DNA of 6,748 nt from Burkholderiales bacterium (GCA_025936275.1 JAICTR010000166.1:1-6748); one strand, 5' to 3'. Counted from the first letter of the stretch, positions 1-5,903 are shown. The notes: generated by a model from the sequence alone, not told the origin. Program-made: numbers and translations.

Positions 1-903
1 GCGTTCCGCGAAGTGGCGGGACTCGTCGAGTTCACACCCGTGAGCGCCGCGGACAACGGCGGCATCGCGCTGCGCGTTCCGTACTACCTGGTGCCACGCT
101 CGCGCTCCAGCGTGTCCACGACCCTCGGCAAGCTTTCCGGCGTCAATCCCGTGGCCCTTGCGACGGTCACCAATCGCAACGGGACGATCGGCGGAACGGC
201 GGACTTCTACGCCTGGGGCCTCGCGGACAACGACGACGCGAACGGCACGCGGCCGGATGGGGCGAGAAGCGCGACGAACGACATCCGTGCCGTCGGCGTG
301 CAGTCGTTCCCGTTCTCCGCGACGGAGCAGTTCATCGTCTTCGCGGTGAACACGTACGACCGCTGGTCCAACCCGTCCTCGAACGAGTTCGACATCTCCC
401 TCGACGTGGATGGCGACGGCGTGGACGACTACATCGTCGTGGGCGTGGACCTCGGCGCGGTGACGGCCGGCGACTTCAACGGCCAGATGGCGTCGTTCGT
501 GTTCAGCACGCGTTCCGCGGGCGCCACGGCGCTCTTCCTCGCGACCGCACCGACCGACGGGTCGGTCGCGGAGCTGCCGATCCTCACGCGGCAGCTCTGC
601 CGCACCGGCGAGCCGTGCCTCTCGGCGGCGAACCCGCGCTTCACCTATCACGCGGTCGGCTTCGACCTCGTGAACGGCGGCGTGGACGAGGTGGCGGGAA
701 CCGCGCGCTACAACGCGTGGCACAGCGCGATCAGCACCGGCGGCTTCGCGGCCGTCGCGCCGGACGGCTCCGACACGAGCAACACGGTGGCGATCGACTC
801 CGCCGAATGGGAGCAGACGCCGGCGCTCGGCCTGATGTCGGTTTCGCTCGACAACCCGAGCGGCAAGGACCAGGCGCAGCTGATCGACGTCAAGCTGAAG
901 TGA
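1..903 (+). CDS. S8 (subtilisin-like) serine protease, C-terminal part only
   Basis: The reading frame is open from base 1 and ends at TGA 901-903, giving 300 residues. The N-terminus and the catalytic Asp/His/Ser domain lie outside the window, so the real start is not visible; the GTG at base 13 is internal. Residues 1-40 contain FTPV, then LRVPYYLVPR, which matches the Fn3-like domain that follows the protease domain in large secreted subtilases. The rest is a beta-rich, Ala/Gly/Asp/Thr-rich extracellular module. It has an acidic DVDGDG loop (D135, D137, D139) resembling a Ca2+-binding loop, two close cysteines (C200, C206) that could form a disulfide, and a C-terminal stretch MSVSLDNPSGKDQAQLIDV typical of the end of such proteins. 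There are no membrane anchor or sortase-type motifs, so a released protein is expected. It is followed by its own terminator. The family call is by recognition of the C-terminal pattern; a different large secreted protein sharing this module is possible. Confidence 0.72.
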   Translation, partial: AFREVAGLVEFTPVSAADNGGIALRVPYYLVPRSRSSVSTTLGKLSGVNPVALATVTNRNGTIGGTADFYAWGLADNDDANGTRPDGARSATNDIRAVGVQSFPFSATEQFIVFAVNTYDRWSNPSSNEFDISLDVDGDGVDDYIVVGVDLGAVTAGDFNGQMASFVFSTRSAGATALFLATAPTDGSVAELPILTRQLCRTGEPCLSAANPRFTYHAVGFDLVNGGVDEVAGTARYNAWHSAISTGGFAAVAPDGSDTSNTVAIDSAEWEQTPALGLMSVSLDNPSGKDQAQLIDVKLK

Positions 904-921
904 TGTAAGGTGGTGTCATGG

Positions 922-954
922 CGGCCCGGGGAAGCCTCCCCGGGCCGTTTTCCT
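922..954 (+). terminator. Rho-independent terminator of the S8 protease gene
   Basis: A perfect 10-bp stem, CGGCCCGGGG (922-931) with CCCCGGGCCG (938-947), is extended by one A-T pair (932/937) around a 4-base loop. It is followed at once by TTTTCCTTT (948-956). It lies 18 bases after the protease stop codon, and the T-run is on the + strand, so it acts on the protease transcript. Confidence 0.9.
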
Positions 955-970
955 TTGGAAGGGTCGAAAC

Positions 971-1387
971 ATGCAGCAGCAGGAACGGGCGCTCGGCGCG
1001 GGCTACAAAGCGCTCGTCGAGCAATTGCCCGTCTCGGTGATCCTCGCCGACCGCGAGGGCCTCATCACCGCGTGGAACCGCGCTTCGGAAGCACTCTTCG
1101 GGCATTCCGCGAAGGAAGTGCTGGGCCGCAGCCTCGACGTGATCATCCCCGAGCACCTGCGCCAGGCGCACTGGGACGGATTCAACCGCTCGCTCGCGAG
1201 CGGCACCACCAAGTACACGGGGCGCGTCATGACGACGCGCGCCGTGCACAAGGACGGGCGCAAGCTCTACGTGGACTTCAGCTTCGGGATGCTGAAGGAT
1301 GCGGCGGGCGCCGTGGTGGGCGCCATCGCCGTGGGCCGCGACGCGACCGAGCGTTATCTCGCGGAAAGGGCGAAGCGCGCCGGCTAG
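971..1387 (+). CDS. Stand-alone PAS domain sensor protein
   Basis: This 138-residue protein is essentially one PAS domain (about residues 12-130) with no kinase, GGDEF, HTH or other output domain. Visible PAS signatures are LPVSVILADREGLITAWN (19-36), an ALFG turn (41-44), GRSLDVIIPEHLR (52-64), HWDGF (67-71), HKDGRKLYVDFS (93-104) and AVGRDATER (120-128). It should bind a small ligand or cofactor, or mediate protein contacts in the cytoplasm; no signal peptide or membrane segment is present. His67 falls where FixL-type oxygen sensors have their heme ligand when aligned by eye on the PE..R..H pattern, and Arg73 also lines up with a FixL heme-pocket Arg. Small stand-alone PAS proteins carrying this IIPE-LR-HW pattern are, to my recollection, widespread in proteobacteria, so heme binding is only a possibility. 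The start is supported by GGAAGGG at 957-963, 7 bases before the ATG. The gene sits directly after a terminator, with almost no room for its own promoter downstream of it. Its stop overlaps that of the opposing gene. Confidence 0.88.
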   Translation: MQQQERALGAGYKALVEQLPVSVILADREGLITAWNRASEALFGHSAKEVLGRSLDVIIPEHLRQAHWDGFNRSLASGTTKYTGRVMTTRAVHKDGRKLYVDFSFGMLKDAAGAVVGAIAVGRDATERYLAERAKRAG

Positions 1388-1857
1388 CGGTGGTGCCCGC
1401 CGTGATGGCGATGTCCGCCGTCATGGCCGCGGAAGCCGTGCCCGACGTAATGCCGGCCGTAGTCGTAGTGGCGATGCCCGTAGCCGTAGGCATAGCGCGG
1501 ATACGAGCGATACACCACGGTGGGACCGTAGTAAGCGGGCCCGTAGTACACCGGCGCCGGCTCGTAGTACGCGACGGGCGGCGGAGCGTAGTAGGCGGCC
1601 GCCGGCGGTGGCGCGTAATAGCGCGGCGCGTAGTACGCGCCATCGTAGCGGCCGTAGTAGCACGGGCCGCTCGAGGAGATCGCCGAGCCGATGATGGCGC
1701 CCACCGCGGCGCCCGGGGCGTTGCCGATGGCCGCACCGATGCCGCCGCCGATCACCATGCCCGGGACCGGGTCGCATTGCGCTGCCGCCTGCGTCGAGTA
1801 CGCGCCGGCACCGAGCGCGAGGACCGCCGTCGTGACGGCGAGGGATCGTGTGAGCAT
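1384..1857 (-). CDS. Secreted glycine-zipper protein with Tyr/Pro repeats and His-rich tail
   Basis: Residues 1-26 form a Sec signal peptide: Arg4, a hydrophobic core LAVTTAVLALGAG, then TQAAA with probable cleavage before Gln27. Residues 33-60 are a glycine zipper (small residues with Gly at 37, 41, 45, 49, 53 and 57), the kind of segment that packs or inserts in envelope membranes. Residues 67-110 hold seven Tyr-Tyr pairs spaced by Pro/Ala/Gly. Residues 128-157 contain ten His with Gly and Arg, a plausible metal-binding tail. Cys28 and Cys66 flank the zipper; there is no lipobox. Two ATGs stand in tandem (1858-1860 and 1855-1857). GGAGG at 1863-1867 is 2 bases from the first and 5 from the second, so the second is chosen. 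The gene lies 80 bases downstream of the MFS transporter on the same strand and could be read through from it or have its own promoter. It has the character of an envelope protein of unknown role; no specific function can be assigned. Confidence 0.85.
   Translation of the reverse strand: MLTRSLAVTTAVLALGAGAYSTQAAAQCDPVPGMVIGGGIGAAIGNAPGAAVGAIIGSAISSSGPCYYGRYDGAYYAPRYYAPPPAAAYYAPPPVAYYEPAPVYYGPAYYGPTVVYRSYPRYAYGYGHRHYDYGRHYVGHGFRGHDGGHRHHGGHHR
1528..1659 (-). repeat. Degenerate in-gene repeat coding Tyr-Tyr-x-Pro units
   Basis: Within the glycine-zipper gene the sequence recurs as TACTAC pairs (read as GTAGTA on the + strand) separated by short GC-rich spacers. It codes for seven YY pairs, with spacers such as APPPAAA, APPPVA, EPAPV, GPA and GP. 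Unit lengths are unequal (5 to 9 residues), so this is a low-complexity protein repeat rather than a perfect DNA tandem. Such tracts may change length by slippage or recombination. Confidence 0.7.
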
Positions 1858-1896
1858 CATGGCCTCCGTGGAAGTTGCGATGCCATTGTGGCGCGT

Positions 1897-1909
1897 TTTT
1901 CGCCGAAAA
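1897..1909. promoter_or_regulatory. Short perfect palindrome upstream of the glycine-zipper gene
   Basis: TTTTCG-C-CGAAAA is a perfect 6+6 inverted repeat with a single central base. It lies 39 bases before the chosen start of the glycine-zipper gene, inside the 80-base gap after the MFS transporter. It could be an operator or part of a promoter region, and its AT content stands out from the GC-rich surroundings. No convincing -35/-10 pair could be placed around it. Its length is short enough that chance is possible. Confidence 0.3.
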
Positions 1910-1937
1910 GGGAGACTCGTCATTTCCCGCTTTCGCA

Positions 1938-3137
1938 TCACTGCGGCCCTCGATTCGATCGCTCGAGGGCAGGCTCCAGCGGCAATCCATCCTTCCGCGA
2001 GAGATCGAGCCCCATCGCGAGCGCCACGATCACGATGCCGAATGCGCCCGCGGGCACGAACGCGCTCCACGGGATGCCGGTCACGTCCCACGCGAATCCG
2101 CCCAGCACCGGCATCACCACCGCGCAGAGATAGCCGATCGCGAAGACCGCCGCGGAAACGCTGTGCACGTGCGCCGCGTCCACGAGCATCGGCGGAAGCG
2201 CGAGCGAGAGGATGAGGATGAAGGCGGTGCAGAAGCCGATCACTCCGGACCAGATCACGACGCCCGGCCCGTCGCTCGCCGCGATGCCGATCATCGCGAT
2301 CGTCGCGAGCGCCCCGGCCGCCACCAGTGGCCAGCGCCGCGGCATGAGGCGGCTCGAGAACGCGAGCAGCAGGAGGGAGGCCGGAATCTGCACCCAGTTG
2401 ATCGCGGAGAGCGCGGCGCCGATCAGCTCGGCGCGCCCGAGTTGGCGCAGGTAATCCGGCAGGAACGCGTTCGCCGCGAAGTAGAGGCTCGAGCATCCGC
2501 CGGCGATGAGACCCAGCCGCCACGTGAGCGGCGATCGCCAGTCGGGCCACCATGTGCCGCCGCGCGCGCTTCGCCCGTCGCCGCGCCGCGAATGCGCTCG
2601 CGCATGCCACGCCGTGATCGCCGCGATCGCGAACACCGGCAACGACCACGCGACGAGGCTCGTGCGCCAGTTGCCCCCGACGAGTGGCAGCACCAGCGGA
2701 ATCGTGAGCGACGCGCTGATCGCCTCGCCCACCAGCAGCCCGTTCGAGTACACCGCGGTCGCGAGCGCCACGCGCCGCGGCGTCCATTCGCGCACGATCG
2801 AGGGAAACGCCGGCTGCATCACCGCGATGCCGATGCCCATCGCGAAGGTCGCGGCGAAGAGTGTCGTCGCATCGATCGCCGCGCCGCGCAGCGCCCCCGC
2901 GACGCCCGCGAGCACGATGCCGCCGACCATCACGCGCGCGGCGCCGAAGCGCGCGATGAGGAACGAGCCGGGAATCGCGGCGAACGAGAGCAGCAGCACC
3001 GGCAGGCTGGTGAGCGCGCCGACCTCGGCCTGCGAAAGCGCGAGGCTCTCGTGCAGCATCGGGATCACCGGCGGGATGGCGAGGACGGTAAGGCGCAGGC
3101 ACAGGCCCGCGAGCCACAGCACCGCGAGCGTCTTCAG
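1938..3137 (-). CDS. MFS transporter, CynX/NimT type
   Basis: This 399-residue inner-membrane protein has about twelve hydrophobic segments (roughly residues 4-27, 41-61, 68-83, 90-110, 125-148, 159-177, 206-226, 238-260, 269-287, 292-316, 327-348, 357-377), split by an Arg-rich cytoplasmic loop at 178-205. The opening LWLAGLCLRLTVLAIPPVIP and the segment GSFLIARFGAARVMVGG (an MFS motif A equivalent between helices 2 and 3) match the cyanate/2-nitroimidazole (CynX/NimT) branch of the MFS. Substrates in this branch vary and cannot be read from sequence. The preferred start is CTG at 3135-3137: it gives an N-terminus MKTLAVLWLAG typical of the family, has GGGAGGA 5 bases upstream, and overlaps the TGA of the preceding gene as CTGA. 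No ATG, GTG or TTG lies nearby upstream in frame as a good alternative; GTG at 3120-3122 is possible but has no ribosome site. It is the second gene of an operon with the nitronate monooxygenase homologue. Confidence 0.88.
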   Translation of the reverse strand: MKTLAVLWLAGLCLRLTVLAIPPVIPMLHESLALSQAEVGALTSLPVLLLSFAAIPGSFLIARFGAARVMVGGIVLAGVAGALRGAAIDATTLFAATFAMGIGIAVMQPAFPSIVREWTPRRVALATAVYSNGLLVGEAISASLTIPLVLPLVGGNWRTSLVAWSLPVFAIAAITAWHARAHSRRGDGRSARGGTWWPDWRSPLTWRLGLIAGGCSSLYFAANAFLPDYLRQLGRAELIGAALSAINWVQIPASLLLLAFSSRLMPRRWPLVAAGALATIAMIGIAASDGPGVVIWSGVIGFCTAFILILSLALPPMLVDAAHVHSVSAAVFAIGYLCAVVMPVLGGFAWDVTGIPWSAFVPAGAFGIVIVALAMGLDLSRKDGLPLEPALERSNRGPQ

Positions 3138-4105
3138 GCGCTTCCTCCCGCGAGGAGGCGCTCGGCCTCGGAGACCATCGATTCCACGACGCTCGCCGCG
3201 GTCGGCCGGTCGCGCACCAGCCCGATCGCTTCTCCCGCGACCGTGACCACGATCGAGAGATCGCCGCGATTGCGCGCATCCGCGTAATCGCCTGCCAGCG
3301 CCCCGAAGCTGCGCATCGCCTCTTCCTCGCGCGCGGCCCATTGGTCGGTGAGCTCGTTCGTGAGCACCCGGAAGGAGAACTCCGCGGGCCACGGCACGCC
3401 GCGCAGCGGATCGATCGCCTTCGTGCGCACGGTATCGTCGCCGCTCGCGCCGATGCCGCGCTCGACCATCGCCGGCGGCGTGAGCGCCTCGAGCGTGGAC
3501 CAGAAGCGCGTGCCGAGCACGACGCCCTCGGCGCCGAGCATCAGCGCCGCGGCGAGCCCGCGCCCGTCCGCGATGCCGCCCGCGGCAAGGAGGACCGTGC
3601 CGGGCGCGCGGCGCGCGAGATGGTCCGCGACCTCGGGCACGAAGGGGAGAGTCGAGCGCGCGCCGCCGTGGCCGCCCGCCTCGCTGCCTTGCGCCACGAT
3701 CGCCGCGGCGCCCGCCTCGATCGCCTGCTCGACATGCGCCATCGTCTGCACCTGGCACACCAGCTTCACGTTCGCGGCGTGGATCTTCGACGCGAAGGGG
3801 CGCGGATCGCCGAAGGAGAGGAACAGGCACGCGGGCGAGAGCGAGAGCGCGACGTCGAGCATCTCCGGCGCCTTCGCCAGCGCCCAGGTGATGAAGCCCA
3901 CGCCGATGCGCTCGCCTTCGGCATGCAACACTTCGGCGCGCAGCTCCGGCTCGCCGCCGACGGTTCCCGCATAGCCGCCCGCGAGCAGGCCGAGCGCGCC
4001 CGCGCGCGACACCGCCGCCGCGAGCTTGCCGCCCGTGATGTACGCCATCGGCGCGCAGACGATCGGATGCCGCACGCCGAACGCTTCCGTGAATCGCGTC
4101 TTCAT
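3134..4105 (-). CDS. Nitronate monooxygenase-like FMN enzyme (2-nitropropane dioxygenase family)
   Basis: This 323-residue protein has the usual family length and a TIM-barrel FMN layout. VRHPIVCAPMA (11-21) forms the first strand and flavin contact. QGSEAGGHGG (139-148) is the family signature, with His146 in the place of the catalytic/substrate-binding His. AAGGIADGRG (174-183) and GAEGVVLGTRF (191-201) are the phosphate-binding strands for FMN. Known members oxidise alkyl nitronates such as propionate-3-nitronate using O2 and FMN; related enzymes include NAD(P)H:quinone reductases and FabK enoyl reductases, so the exact reaction is open. There is no signal peptide, so it is cytoplasmic. 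ATG 4103-4105 is chosen because KTRFTEAFGVRHPI is the normal family N-terminus; the frame runs 12 codons further to ATG 4139-4141, but those codons (MGSVPDFL...) come from a repeat. No Shine-Dalgarno is visible before the start. The stop overlaps the next gene's start by 4 bases. Confidence 0.88.
   Translation of the reverse strand: MKTRFTEAFGVRHPIVCAPMAYITGGKLAAAVSRAGALGLLAGGYAGTVGGEPELRAEVLHAEGERIGVGFITWALAKAPEMLDVALSLSPACLFLSFGDPRPFASKIHAANVKLVCQVQTMAHVEQAIEAGAAAIVAQGSEAGGHGGARSTLPFVPEVADHLARRAPGTVLLAAGGIADGRGLAAALMLGAEGVVLGTRFWSTLEALTPPAMVERGIGASGDDTVRTKAIDPLRGVPWPAEFSFRVLTNELTDQWAAREEEAMRSFGALAGDYADARNRGDLSIVVTVAGEAIGLVRDRPTAASVVESMVSEAERLLAGGSA
3143..3149 (-). promoter_or_regulatory. 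Shine-Dalgarno site deciding the CTG start of the MFS gene
   Basis: GGGAGGA on the minus strand lies inside the last codons of the nitronate monooxygenase gene, 5 bases before CTG 3135-3137. It is the strongest ribosome-binding match in this part of the operon and favours reinitiation at the CTG over the GTG at 3120-3122, whose upstream bases AAGACGCTCGC match poorly. Confidence 0.6.
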
Positions 4106-4118
4106 GGGATGGATTCTA
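4106..4118 (-). promoter_or_regulatory. Putative -10 box and leaderless start of the monooxygenase operon
   Basis: TAGAAT (4113-4118, minus strand) is followed by CCATCCC and then the ATG at 4105. The expected transcription start would fall at or one base before the A of ATG. There is no purine-rich ribosome site in the gap. No good TTGACA-like -35 is present at the right distance; that position falls inside the inverted repeat (TGGGGT). The call is inferred from spacing only. Confidence 0.4.
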
Positions 4119-4201
4119 AGGAAATCGGGGACAGACCCCATTTCCCGCGGGCCGGGGAAGCGGACTTCCCTCCGGAAAATGGGGTCTGTCCCCGATTTCC
4201 T
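4119..4201. repeat. Nested inverted repeat (REP/BIME-like) filling the divergent promoter region
   Basis: The left arm (from 4119) and the reverse complement of the right arm (to 4201) are identical for 25 bases, after which the right arm carries one extra T (CATTTCC versus CATTTTCC). Each arm is itself an imperfect palindrome: GGAAAT, an unpaired C, GGGG, loop ACAGA, CCCC, ATTTCC. Between the arms (4146-4173) a third hairpin has stem GGGAAG (4155-4160), loop CGGA and stem CTTCCC (4165-4170). The DNA or RNA can therefore fold as one long hairpin or as three small ones. The core GGGG-TCTGT-CCCC resembles, from memory, intergenic repeats scattered in high-GC proteobacterial genomes that are sometimes associated with REP-type tyrosine transposases; no such gene is in the window. 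The -35 positions for both flanking genes would fall within the arms. Confidence 0.85.
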
Positions 4202-4208
4202 CTATCAT
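4180..4208 (+). promoter_or_regulatory. Putative promoter and leaderless start of the M14 peptidase gene
   Basis: TATCAT (4203-4208) is a good -10-like box, followed by CCGCGC and then ATG 4215-4217, so the A of ATG lies seven bases after the box, at the usual transcription start. No Shine-Dalgarno exists upstream of the ATG. A -35 at 17-bp spacing would be TGGGGT (4180-4185) inside the right arm of the inverted repeat, a poor match to consensus. The layout mirrors that of the divergent monooxygenase gene. Confidence 0.42.
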
Positions 4209-4214
4209 CCGCGC

Positions 4215-5903
4215 ATGTTCCGATCCCGCTACCTCGATTACGCCGAGCTCATGCGCCAGCTGCGCGAATGGGCGGAGCGGCACCCGCAATTCGTGCGGCT
4301 CACGTCCCTCGGCACCACCGCGGAAGGGCGCGACATCCCGATGCTCACCGTCGGCCGCGATCCGGACGACATCCGTCCCGCGGCGTGGGTCGACGGCAAC
4401 ATGCACGCGTCGGAGCTCTGCGGCTCGAGCGCCGCGCTCGCGATCGCCGAGGACATGATCAAGTTGCACCTGGGCGATCCCCCGCCGGCGCTTCCCGCGC
4501 ACATGATCGAGGCGCTGAAGGACACGCTCTTCTACGTGGTGCCGCGCATCTCGCCCGACGGCGCGGAGGCGGTGATGAAGACCGGCCGCTACATCCGCTC
4601 GAGCCCGGTGGACGCGCGCTGCAACAAGGGACACGCGTACTGGGAGGCGCACGACGTCGATGGCGACGGGCGAATGGGGTACATGCGCGTTGCGTGCGAC
4701 GACGGCGAGGTGGTGGAGCTCGCCGGCTTTCCCGGCGTGATGGTGCCGCGCACGCCCGAGGATGCGCCGCCGTACTACAAGCTCTATCCCGAGGGACGCA
4801 TCGTCAACTTCGACGGGCGGCGCATTCCCGATCCGTATTTCCTCTCCGACAACCAGTACGACTTCAACCGCAACTTCCCGTACCAATGGGCGCCGGAGCC
4901 GGAGCAGGCGGGCGCGGGCCACTATCCCGGCAGCGCGATCGAGACGCGCGCGATCCTCGATTTCACCGCGAAGCATCCCGAGATCTTCGCGTGGATCAAC
5001 TTCCACACCTTCGGCGGCGTCTTCATCCGCCCGCTCGGCGACAAGCCCGACCACAAGATGGACCAGGCCGACCTCGCGGTCTTCCGCCAGGTGGAGGCAT
5101 GGGCGAAGGAGTTCACCGGCTATCCCACGGTGAGCGGCTTCCACGAGTTCCTCTACGAGCCCGAGACGCCGTTGAAGGGCGACCTCACCGATTACGCCTA
5201 TCACCAACGCGGCGCCTTCGCCTACGCGGTCGAGCTCTGGGACATCTTCCGCCAGATCGGCGCCGAGCCGAAGAAGCCGTTCGTCGACAACTACACGCAC
5301 CTCGAGCGCAAGGATTTCATCGCGCTCGCGAAGTGGGACCGCGAGGTGAACCAGGGCCGGGTGTTTCGCAAGTGGCGCAAGGTGCGGCATCCGCAGCTGG
5401 GCGAGGTGGAAGTCGGCGGGCTCGACCTGCTGGTGGGAATCTCGAATCCGCCGTTCGAGAAACTCGCGGAAGTATGCGCGCAGCAAAGCGCCGCGTTCCT
5501 TCGCGTCGCGGCGCTTGCGCCGCGTGTTTCCATCGAGGTGGTGAAGCGCGACGTGCTCGGCCCGCACCTCACGCGCCTCGAGCTGCGCATCGTGAATCGC
5601 GGCTACCTCGGCACCTACGGCCCGAGCTCGGCGAAGAAGCTGCCGCACGTGGAGCCGCTTCGCCTTACCGCGGAATGCGAGGGCGGCATGCAGCTCGGCG
5701 CGCCCACCGCGATGCCGATCGAGATCGGCCACCTCGACGGCTGGGGGCAGGGCCTCTACAGCGGGATGAGCATCTTCGCGCCGTGGACGCGCGGCAACGT
5801 GCACGAGAAATTCGTGACGCTGGTCGCGGAAGGCAAAGGCAAGCTCACCGTGAAGGTGGGGAGCTGCCGCACGGGTCATCGCACGCTGGTCGTGGAGATT
5901 TAG
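4215..5903 (+). CDS. M14 family zinc carboxypeptidase-like protein
   Basis: This is a 562-residue cytoplasmic metallopeptidase with no signal peptide. The M14 active site is complete: zinc ligands H64 and E67 in GNMHASE, substrate-binding FNRNFP (217-222, with N218 and R219), third zinc ligand H264 in INFHTFGG, and catalytic E340 in YAVELWD. The opening YLDYAELMRQL and SLGTTAEGRDIP (31-42) are standard for the N-terminal edge of the family. Between the first and second ligands there is a DVDGDG acidic loop (D147, D149, D151) resembling a Ca2+-binding loop. Residues from about 400 to 562 form a separate beta-rich C-terminal domain (EVEVGGLD, LELRIVNRGYLGTYGPSS). M14 enzymes remove C-terminal amino acids or cleave related amide bonds; the substrate here is not predictable. 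ATG 4215 is chosen because it precedes the conserved N-terminus and sits next to a -10-like box; the frame extends upstream into repeat DNA. The neighbouring convergent peptide transporter supports a peptide-catabolic role. Confidence 0.9.
   Translation: MFRSRYLDYAELMRQLREWAERHPQFVRLTSLGTTAEGRDIPMLTVGRDPDDIRPAAWVDGNMHASELCGSSAALAIAEDMIKLHLGDPPPALPAHMIEALKDTLFYVVPRISPDGAEAVMKTGRYIRSSPVDARCNKGHAYWEAHDVDGDGRMGYMRVACDDGEVVELAGFPGVMVPRTPEDAPPYYKLYPEGRIVNFDGRRIPDPYFLSDNQYDFNRNFPYQWAPEPEQAGAGHYPGSAIETRAILDFTAKHPEIFAWINFHTFGGVFIRPLGDKPDHKMDQADLAVFRQVEAWAKEFTGYPTVSGFHEFLYEPETPLKGDLTDYAYHQRGAFAYAVELWDIFRQIGAEPKKPFVDNYTHLERKDFIALAKWDREVNQGRVFRKWRKVRHPQLGEVEVGGLDLLVGISNPPFEKLAEVCAQQSAAFLRVAALAPRVSIEVVKRDVLGPHLTRLELRIVNRGYLGTYGPSSAKKLPHVEPLRLTAECEGGMQLGAPTAMPIEIGHLDGWGQGLYSGMSIFAPWTRGNVHEKFVTLVAEGKGKLTVKVGSCRTGHRTLVVEI

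Noticed and set aside
1384..1387. Bidirectional terminator between the PAS and glycine-zipper genes
   Set aside because: No hairpin followed by a T-run was found on either strand around the junction; both sides are coding sequence.
1946..1970. Hairpin GCCCTCGA / TCGAGGGC at the end of the MFS gene, considered as a terminator
   Set aside because: It lies inside the last MFS codons, has a 9-base loop and no T-run on either strand; 8-bp stems of this kind can occur by chance in GC-rich coding DNA.
910..2133. Long + strand open frame spanning the PAS gene and the antisense of the glycine-zipper gene
   Set aside because: It is Arg/Ala-rich, low-complexity GC-driven coding shadow. It crosses two well-supported genes on different strands and shows no family motif or ribosome site.
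1861..3279. Minus-strand frame extending the glycine-zipper gene upstream for over 400 codons
   Set aside because: It overlaps the MFS gene in another frame, is Arg/Gly/Ala-rich without motifs, and the signal peptide plus GGAGG place the real start at 1857.
4119..4201. CRISPR array or insertion sequence end
   Set aside because: There are only two arms, inverted rather than direct, with no regular spacers, no transposase gene and no target-site duplication seen.
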